A program made the position numbers and the translations under genes. A stretch of DNA of 10,662 nucleotides from Deltaproteobacteria bacterium (lineage in GTDB: Bacteria > Myxococcota_A > UBA9160 > UBA4427). This document shows, in pieces, positions 7,020 to 10,662 of this stretch. The number at the start of each line of letters is the position of its first letter. Positions within the stretch are counted from its first letter, which is position 1. The DNA is taken from the NCBI GenBank assembly GCA_011051925.1, contig DRKE01000173.1, forward strand, positions 1-10,662, given 5' to 3'. Below the pieces are notes generated by a model, which was given only the letters and a program-made list of their open reading frames with translations, was not told where the DNA came from and ran no database searches.

Positions 7020-7987
7020 GCTTCTGGCACAGGACCCGCGGAACCGACAGGCACTCCGGCCCCTTCTCTTCGACCGGGACGCTCGAGGCCGCCGCACGCG
7101 CGAAAAGAGCCCGGGATCACCTCGCCCGCAAGAGGCAACAGGAGCGAAGACGCCTGGAGAACGCCCGGCGCCGGGCTGGACAAGCGGAACGTCATGCACG
7201 CACCGGCGCATGGTCGGCGTGGCTGGCCTTCGTGGCCGCGATCGTCCTCGGCGCGACGAGTGTCCGCTTCGTGACCAGTCGGGTCCTGCCGGACCGAGCC
7301 GGACTCAGGCGTGTCGTCGTCCAGGGAGCGGAAACGCTCCCGGCCCGAGCCATCGTCGAGAGCGCGGGGATCTCGCTCGGCACCCCCCTCTCCCAGATCG
7401 ATCCCGAGGCCCTCACGATCGCGATCGAAAGGGAGCCCTGGATCGAATCGGCCCGCGCCCTGCTTCTTCCGACCGGCACCCTCGTCCTTTCGGTCGTCGA
7501 GAAGAAGGCCATCGCGCGATGGCAGAGCGATCCATCGAGCCCCGTCGAACTCGTCGACCAGAACGGGACGCGCTTCCCCGGAGCGATCGAACGCGGCGGC
7601 CCGCTGCCCCGCGTCGAAGGCGCTCGAAGGGGCCTCGTCGCCCTGCCCCCACCGGCCCTGCGGATCCTGCGGGAGATCGATCGCCATGCGAGTCTCGCCG
7701 CCGACCCGAGCCGCCTGACCCTGCGGCTGCCGAACGACCGCGCGGGGGGGCCGGGAGCCGGACGCGAAGGCCTCGACGCCGGGACGGCCCAGGATCCCTT
7801 TGGCTACGTGCTCGATCTCGGCGAGGAGGGTCCACACGTCCTTCTCGGACACGATTTCTTCGACCAGCGCATCGCGCGGCTGGCCGCGCTCCTCGAGAGC
7901 GCGGAAGTCCAGCGCGAAGACGCTCGTTGGATCGATCTCCGGTACGCGGACCGAGCGGTCCTGCGGACCGGATCCGCCTCTGGGTAG
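7016..7987 (+). CDS. ftsQ: Cell division protein FtsQ (POTRA domain)
   Basis: Bitopic inner-membrane divisome protein that links cytoplasmic FtsZ/FtsA with periplasmic FtsB, FtsL and the septal synthase. It is 323 residues. Residues 1-65 form a cytoplasmic tail that is very rich in Arg and Lys, especially 28-62. One transmembrane helix spans about 66-86. A POTRA domain covers about 97-164 (LRRVVVQGAETLP, then PWIESARALL and LVLSVVEKKAIARW). The FtsQ beta domain follows, with the typical LVDQNGTRFPG turn at 179-189. A Gly-rich stretch at about 240-262 looks like a lineage-specific loop. AGGAGG (7001-7006) lies nine bases before ATG 7016, which overlaps the murB stop (ATGA). GTG 6989 is in frame but has only a two- to three-base gap from the nearest GAGGAGG. 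FtsQ is weakly conserved, so the call rests on topology, POTRA features and position before ftsA. Confidence 0.92.
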   Translation: MSFWHRTRGTDRHSGPFSSTGTLEAAARAKRARDHLARKRQQERRRLENARRRAGQAERHARTGAWSAWLAFVAAIVLGATSVRFVTSRVLPDRAGLRRVVVQGAETLPARAIVESAGISLGTPLSQIDPEALTIAIEREPWIESARALLLPTGTLVLSVVEKKAIARWQSDPSSPVELVDQNGTRFPGAIERGGPLPRVEGARRGLVALPPPALRILREIDRHASLAADPSRLTLRLPNDRAGGPGAGREGLDAGTAQDPFGYVLDLGEEGPHVLLGHDFFDQRIARLAALLESAEVQREDARWIDLRYADRAVLRTGSASG

Positions 7988-8063
7988 GGGCGGGTCAAAA
8001 GCGGCGGCGAGGCACGGATGTGTCCAGCTGTCCAAACCGGGGGTCTCCGGATGGAGGCTCTTG

Positions 8064-8081
8064 CTTCCTCGCACGAGGAAG
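8064..8081 (+). promoter_or_regulatory. Hairpin beside the ftsA Shine-Dalgarno sequence
   Basis: CTTCCTC (8064-8070) pairs perfectly with GAGGAAG (8075-8081) around a GCAC loop, one base before the G-run at 8083-8088. The same left arm (TTCCTC, 8065-8070) could instead pair with GGGGAA (8085-8090), using one G-U wobble, which would cover the Shine-Dalgarno sequence. The two pairings exclude each other. There is no T-run, so this is not a terminator. A role in ftsA translation is inference. Confidence 0.45.
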
Positions 8082-8082
8082 A

Positions 8083-8088
8083 GGGGGG
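8083..8088 (+). promoter_or_regulatory. Run-of-six-G Shine-Dalgarno sequence of ftsA
   Basis: GGGGGG, preceded by GA, ends six bases before ATG 8095. Unlike the G-runs before ftsW and murB, this one is in non-coding DNA, so codon use does not explain it. Confidence 0.6.
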
Positions 8089-8094
8089 AACAAC

Positions 8095-9333
8095 ATGTCC
8101 AGGAAGGACGAAGTCGTGGTCGGCCTCGATATCGGGACGACCAAGATCTGCGCAGTGGTCGCGGAGGAGACGGAGAACGGGATCGACATCGTCGGGATCG
8201 GGACCCATCCCAGTCGCGGCCTTCGAAAGGGCGTCGTCGTCGACATCGACGCCACCGTCGCTTCGATCAAGCATGCGGTCGAAGAGGCGGAGCTGATGGC
8301 CGATTGTGAGATCACGTCGGTCTATGCCGGCATCGCCGGAGGCCATATCCGTGCCTTCAATTCCCATGGCGTGGTCGCCGTCAAGGATCGCGAAGTTCGC
8401 GAGGGCGATGTGAAACGCGTGATCGACGCGGCCAAGGCGGTCGCCATTCCCATGGATCGCGAGGTGATCCACGTGATTCCCCAGGAATTCGTCATCGATG
8501 ACCAGGATGGCATCCGCGAGCCGCTCGGCATGAGCGGCGTGCGGCTCGAGGCCAAGATCCACATCGTGACGGCGGCGGTGACCAGTGCCCAGAACATCGT
8601 GAAATGCTGCAACAAGGCCGGCCTCAACGTGATCGACATCGTGCTCGAGCCCCTGGCCTCGGCGGCGGCCGTGCTGGCGGACGACGAACGCGAACTCGGC
8701 GTCTGCATGATCGACATCGGTGGCGGCACGACCGACATCGCGGTCTTCTCGGACGGTTCGATCAAGAACACGTCGGTCCTGGGGCTGGGCGGATACCATC
8801 TGTCGAACGACATCGCCGTCGGTCTGCGTACGCCCTTCGACGAAGCCGAGCGGATCAAGAAGAAGTTCGGGGTCGCTTCGGGACGCTACCTGGGATCGGA
8901 CGACATCATCAGCGTCCCATCGGTCGGAGGGCGCAAACCCCGTGAAATCTCGAGGAAAATCCTCTGCGAGATCATCGAGCCCCGGGTCGAGGAGATCCTC
9001 AGTCTCGCACGCCAGGAACTGCTGCGATCCGAGTTGATCGATCGGATTCCGTCGGGCGTGGTGCTGACCGGAGGTGCCTCCGCGCTTTCGGGGATCACGG
9101 AACTCGCCGAGGAGATCTTCGAAGCGCCGGTGCGTCAGGGATTGCCGGCCTCGATCGGCGGACTCCAGGACGTGGTCCGAAGCCCCATGTACTCGACCGG
9201 CGTCGGGCTGGTCATCTTCGGGCTGAATCAGGAGCGCTCGGTCCGCGGCAGCCGCTTCCGGATCCGCGACGAGTCGATCTTCGGACGCGTCAAACAGCGG
9301 ATGCGGGACTGGTTCTACGCGGAGTTCGATTGA
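8095..9333 (+). CDS. ftsA: Cell division protein FtsA
   Basis: Actin-family ATPase that anchors FtsZ filaments to the cytoplasmic membrane and recruits later divisome proteins. It is 412 residues, close to the 420 of E. coli FtsA. The fold signatures are phosphate-1 DIGTTKIC (12-19), the 1C subdomain (about 85-160, with YAGIAGGHI at its start), phosphate-2 DIGGGTTD (207-214), GLGGYHLSNDIAVGLRTP (230-247) and the adenosine motif LTGGAS (324-329). The C-terminus (about 394-411, FGRVKQRMRDWFYAEF) has the alternating basic and aromatic pattern of the membrane-targeting amphipathic helix. The start ATG has a G-run Shine-Dalgarno sequence and gives a standard N-terminus. It is separated from ftsQ by 107 bases and from ftsZ by 143, so it may be translated independently of the upstream genes and ftsZ may also be transcribed separately. 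Confidence 0.98.
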   Translation: MSRKDEVVVGLDIGTTKICAVVAEETENGIDIVGIGTHPSRGLRKGVVVDIDATVASIKHAVEEAELMADCEITSVYAGIAGGHIRAFNSHGVVAVKDREVREGDVKRVIDAAKAVAIPMDREVIHVIPQEFVIDDQDGIREPLGMSGVRLEAKIHIVTAAVTSAQNIVKCCNKAGLNVIDIVLEPLASAAAVLADDERELGVCMIDIGGGTTDIAVFSDGSIKNTSVLGLGGYHLSNDIAVGLRTPFDEAERIKKKFGVASGRYLGSDDIISVPSVGGRKPREISRKILCEIIEPRVEEILSLARQELLRSELIDRIPSGVVLTGGASALSGITELAEEIFEAPVRQGLPASIGGLQDVVRSPMYSTGVGLVIFGLNQERSVRGSRFRIRDESIFGRVKQRMRDWFYAEFD

Positions 9334-9334
9334 C

Positions 9335-9344
9335 CCGACGTCGG
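9335..9344. promoter_or_regulatory. Perfect palindrome just after ftsA
   Basis: CCGACGTCGG is a perfect 10-bp palindrome starting two bases after the ftsA stop. It could be a dimeric regulator site or a chance GC palindrome. It has no loop, so it would make a poor RNA hairpin. Confidence 0.25.
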
Positions 9345-9352
9345 AGACACAT

Positions 9353-9377
9353 CGCTCGGCCGGAATGCGGTCGAGCG
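9353..9377 (+). promoter_or_regulatory. Strong hairpin between ftsA and ftsZ
   Basis: Bases 9353-9362 (CGCTCGGCCG) pair with 9368-9377 (CGGTCGAGCG), giving ten pairs including one G-U, around a five-base GAATG loop. This is the strongest inverted repeat seen in the non-coding parts of the window. No T-run follows on either strand, so a Rho-independent terminator is unlikely. It may protect the 3' end of the upstream transcript, act as a processing site, or cause pausing. Confidence 0.55.
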
Positions 9378-9411
9378 GCGGGAACCGAAAAACCGGAACC
9401 AGCCAAAAAGG

Positions 9412-9440
9412 GCACAAAAAGAAATAAATCGTGTTACATT
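9412..9440 (+). promoter_or_regulatory. Probable extended -10 promoter for ftsZ
   Basis: TGTTACATT at 9432-9440 matches an extended -10 element (TG, one base, then TACATT against TATAAT, four of six). The -35 position at 17-bp spacing (9412-9417, GCACAA) is weak, as is usual for extended -10 promoters. A-rich DNA (AAAAA at 9405-9409 and 9416-9420, then GAAATAAAT) lies upstream and through the spacer, in sharp contrast with the GC-rich surroundings, and resembles an UP-like or easily melted region. Transcription would start near 9447, giving a leader of about 30 bases. Confidence 0.55.
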
Positions 9441-9463
9441 CGGCGTTGCTGCCAAGCATCGTC

Positions 9464-9469
9464 GGGGGG
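9464..9469 (+). promoter_or_regulatory. G-run Shine-Dalgarno sequence that sets the ftsZ start
   Basis: GGGGGGTGA (9464-9472) matches GGAGGTGA with one substitution and leaves the six-G run seven bases from ATG 9477. It supports the upstream ATG and therefore the long N-terminal extension of FtsZ. Confidence 0.7.
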
Positions 9470-9476
9470 TGAAAGC

Positions 9477-10662
9477 ATGGCCAGGAAGAAGAACGATCGT
9501 CTTGACGGCGACGACAAGAACAACCGGAACGATGACGGATCGAACGAGTCGGTCGACCTGCTCGAACTCGGTCCGGAAGACGGCCAGGAGCTGCTCGAAT
9601 TCGAGGGCGCTTCGCATCAACAGGCCTCGATCAAGGTCATCGGCGTGGGCGGAGGCGGCGGCAACGCGCTGAACACGATGATCGAGTCGGGTCTCGGCGG
9701 CGTCGAGTTCATCGCCGCCAACACCGATGCCCAGGCCCTCGCCCACAACAAGGCGCCGGTCAAGGTCCAGCTCGGTGCCGAGATCACCCGCGGTCTCGGT
9801 TGCGGCGCGAATCCCGACCGGGGCCGCGCGTCGGCGCTCGAAGCGCGCGACCGCCTGCGGGAGCTGCTCGAAGGATCGGACATGGTCTTCGTCACCGCCG
9901 GCATGGGGGGCGGTACGGGAACCGGCGCGGCTCCGATCGTCGCCGAAGTCGCGCGCGAAGTCGGCGCGCTCACGGTCGGTGTCGTCACGAAGCCCTTCCC
10001 CTTCGAGGGACGGGTCCGCATGAAGCACGCGGGCCACGGCATCGATGAACTCCATGGCGTCGTCGATACGCTGATCACGATTCCGAACCAGCGCCTCCTC
10101 GCGCTCGCCGGAAAAGGCACCGCGGTTCGCGACGCGTTCTCGATCGCCGACCAGGTCCTGCTGAACGCAGTCCGCGGGATCTCGGACCTGATCACGATCC
10201 ATGGCCTCATCAACCTCGACTTCGCCGACGTTCGGACGGTGATGAACGAGGCGGGTGTCGCGCTGATGGGAACCGGGATCGGGCACGGCGAAACCCGGGC
10301 CATCGATGCGGCCAGTGCGGCCATCTCGAGCCCGCTCCTCGAGGATCTCTCGATCGAGGGCGCCCGCGGCGTCCTGATCAACATCACGGGCGGATCCGAG
10401 ATGACGCTCTTCGAGGTCAACGAAGCCTCTTCGCTGGTCCACGAAGCGGCCCACGAGGATGCGAACATCATCGTCGGCGCCGTCATCGACGAGACCCTCG
10501 GCGAGGACGAATTGCGCGTCACGGTCATCGCCACGGGCCTCGACAGCGCCGAGGTCCGGCGAACGCCGCCAGAACCCCGACGACGGGTTCCGGATCCGCA
10601 TGCGGAGATCGAACGCGAACGCGCCATGGTCGACGCACCGAACGTCACGCCGATCCGACAGG
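9477..10662 (+). CDS. ftsZ: Cell division protein FtsZ (3' partial)
   Basis: Tubulin-like GTPase that forms the cytokinetic ring and recruits the divisome through FtsA. 395 residues are visible, and the frame is still open at the window end, so the C-terminal linker and conserved tail peptide are mostly missing. GTP-binding elements are IKVIGVGGGGGNALN (52-66), ANTDAQAL (81-88), the tubulin signature GMGGGTGTGAAP (142-153), TKPFPFEG (171-178) and NQRLL (204-208). The T7 synergy loop NLDFADV (246-252) keeps the catalytic Asp pair. The C-terminal domain reaches VTVIATGLD (348-356), after which an Arg/Pro-rich linker begins. About 50 residues precede the first core strand, far more than the usual 10 or so; they are Asp/Asn/Glu-rich. 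No ATG, GTG or TTG occurs in frame between 9477 and the core, so the extension is probably real. Confidence 0.98.
   Translation, partial: MARKKNDRLDGDDKNNRNDDGSNESVDLLELGPEDGQELLEFEGASHQQASIKVIGVGGGGGNALNTMIESGLGGVEFIAANTDAQALAHNKAPVKVQLGAEITRGLGCGANPDRGRASALEARDRLRELLEGSDMVFVTAGMGGGTGTGAAPIVAEVAREVGALTVGVVTKPFPFEGRVRMKHAGHGIDELHGVVDTLITIPNQRLLALAGKGTAVRDAFSIADQVLLNAVRGISDLITIHGLINLDFADVRTVMNEAGVALMGTGIGHGETRAIDAASAAISSPLLEDLSIEGARGVLINITGGSEMTLFEVNEASSLVHEAAHEDANIIVGAVIDETLGEDELRVTVIATGLDSAEVRRTPPEPRRRVPDPHAEIERERAMVDAPNVTPIRQ

Larger units (their letters stand above)
7988..8094 (+). promoter_or_regulatory. ftsQ-ftsA leader region
   Basis: This 107-base gap is the first sizeable space in the cluster. 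It holds a tandem TGTCCA repeat (8021-8026 and 8029-8034), a weak CCGG hairpin (8037-8050), a 7-bp hairpin next to the ftsA ribosome binding site, and the ftsA Shine-Dalgarno sequence. No convincing -10/-35 pair was found. No coding frame is supported here; the frames open across it are continuations of out-of-frame ftsQ or ftsA. Confidence 0.5.

Noticed and set aside
6755..8074. 439-residue minus-strand frame across murB and ftsQ
   Set aside because: It overlaps two coupled genes and has no domain-like pattern or ribosome binding site worth noting.
8018..8094. Small gene in the ftsQ-ftsA gap
   Set aside because: The open frame from ATG 8018 runs on into ftsA out of frame. It has no ribosome binding site of note and its composition is that of a shadow.
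9353..9410. Intrinsic terminator after ftsA
   Set aside because: The hairpin is strong but is followed by purine- and A-rich DNA instead of a T-run, and the reverse strand has no T-run after the stem either.
9411..9425. Sigma-54 promoter suggested by GGCAC at 9411-9415
   Set aside because: The required GC of the -12 element is missing; the bases there are AAAGAAAT. An extended -10 sigma-70-type site fits better.
7804..9459. 551-residue open frame on the minus strand across ftsA
   Set aside because: It mirrors ftsA, which has all family motifs. The antisense product is rich in Asp, Arg and His with no recognisable fold, as expected from GC-rich codon bias.
9315..10648. Long minus-strand frames across ftsZ
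   Set aside because: The + strand encodes unmistakable FtsZ with tubulin signature and T7 loop. The antisense frames are shadows.
1..10662. Undescribed defence, mobile or biosynthetic system
   Set aside because: All coding capacity is taken by nine standard dcw genes. There are no recombinases, toxin-like genes, repeat arrays or abrupt composition changes apart from the short A-rich ftsZ promoter region.

Overview
This window is a stretch of a bacterial division and cell wall (dcw) cluster. Nine genes lie head to tail on the + strand in the order mraY (5' end cut off), murD, ftsW, murG, murC, murB, ftsQ, ftsA, ftsZ (3' end cut off). No mobile elements, tRNA or rRNA genes, CRISPR arrays or minus-strand genes are supported. 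The DNA is GC-rich with strong G/C third-position preference, which creates many long spurious open frames on both strands. FtsA and FtsQ beside a complete Mur pathway point to a Gram-negative-type divisome. The gene order and protein style (MurB with a type II-like active site, FtsA with a C-terminal amphipathic helix) fit a high-GC deltaproteobacterial-grade lineage such as Myxococcota, Desulfobacterota or a relative. That placement is inference and only moderately sure.

Layout: bases 1-7987 are a tightly packed block. mraY is followed by a 37-base gap with a GC hairpin, then murD. From murD to ftsQ every junction overlaps: four ATGA overlaps (murD/ftsW, ftsW/murG, murC/murB, murB/ftsQ) and one 16-base overlap (murG/murC). 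This implies one transcript with translational coupling. Two real gaps follow: 107 bases before ftsA, with a hairpin next to the Shine-Dalgarno sequence, and 143 bases before ftsZ, with a palindrome, a strong hairpin, an A-rich tract and a likely extended -10 promoter.

Function: MurB completes UDP-MurNAc; MurC and MurD add the first two amino acids of the stem peptide; MraY and MurG build lipid I and lipid II at the membrane; FtsW polymerises lipid II at the septum. FtsQ, FtsA and FtsZ form the divisome scaffold, membrane anchor and ring. murE and murF would be expected upstream, outside the window. ddl, often found between murB/murC and ftsQ, is absent here.

No undescribed biological system was found. 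The points worth a second look are a long acidic N-terminal extension on FtsZ, an Arg in the normally glycine-rich SEDS motif of FtsW, run-of-six-G Shine-Dalgarno sequences at four of eight starts, structured leaders before ftsA and ftsZ, and several departures from Mur family consensus motifs.
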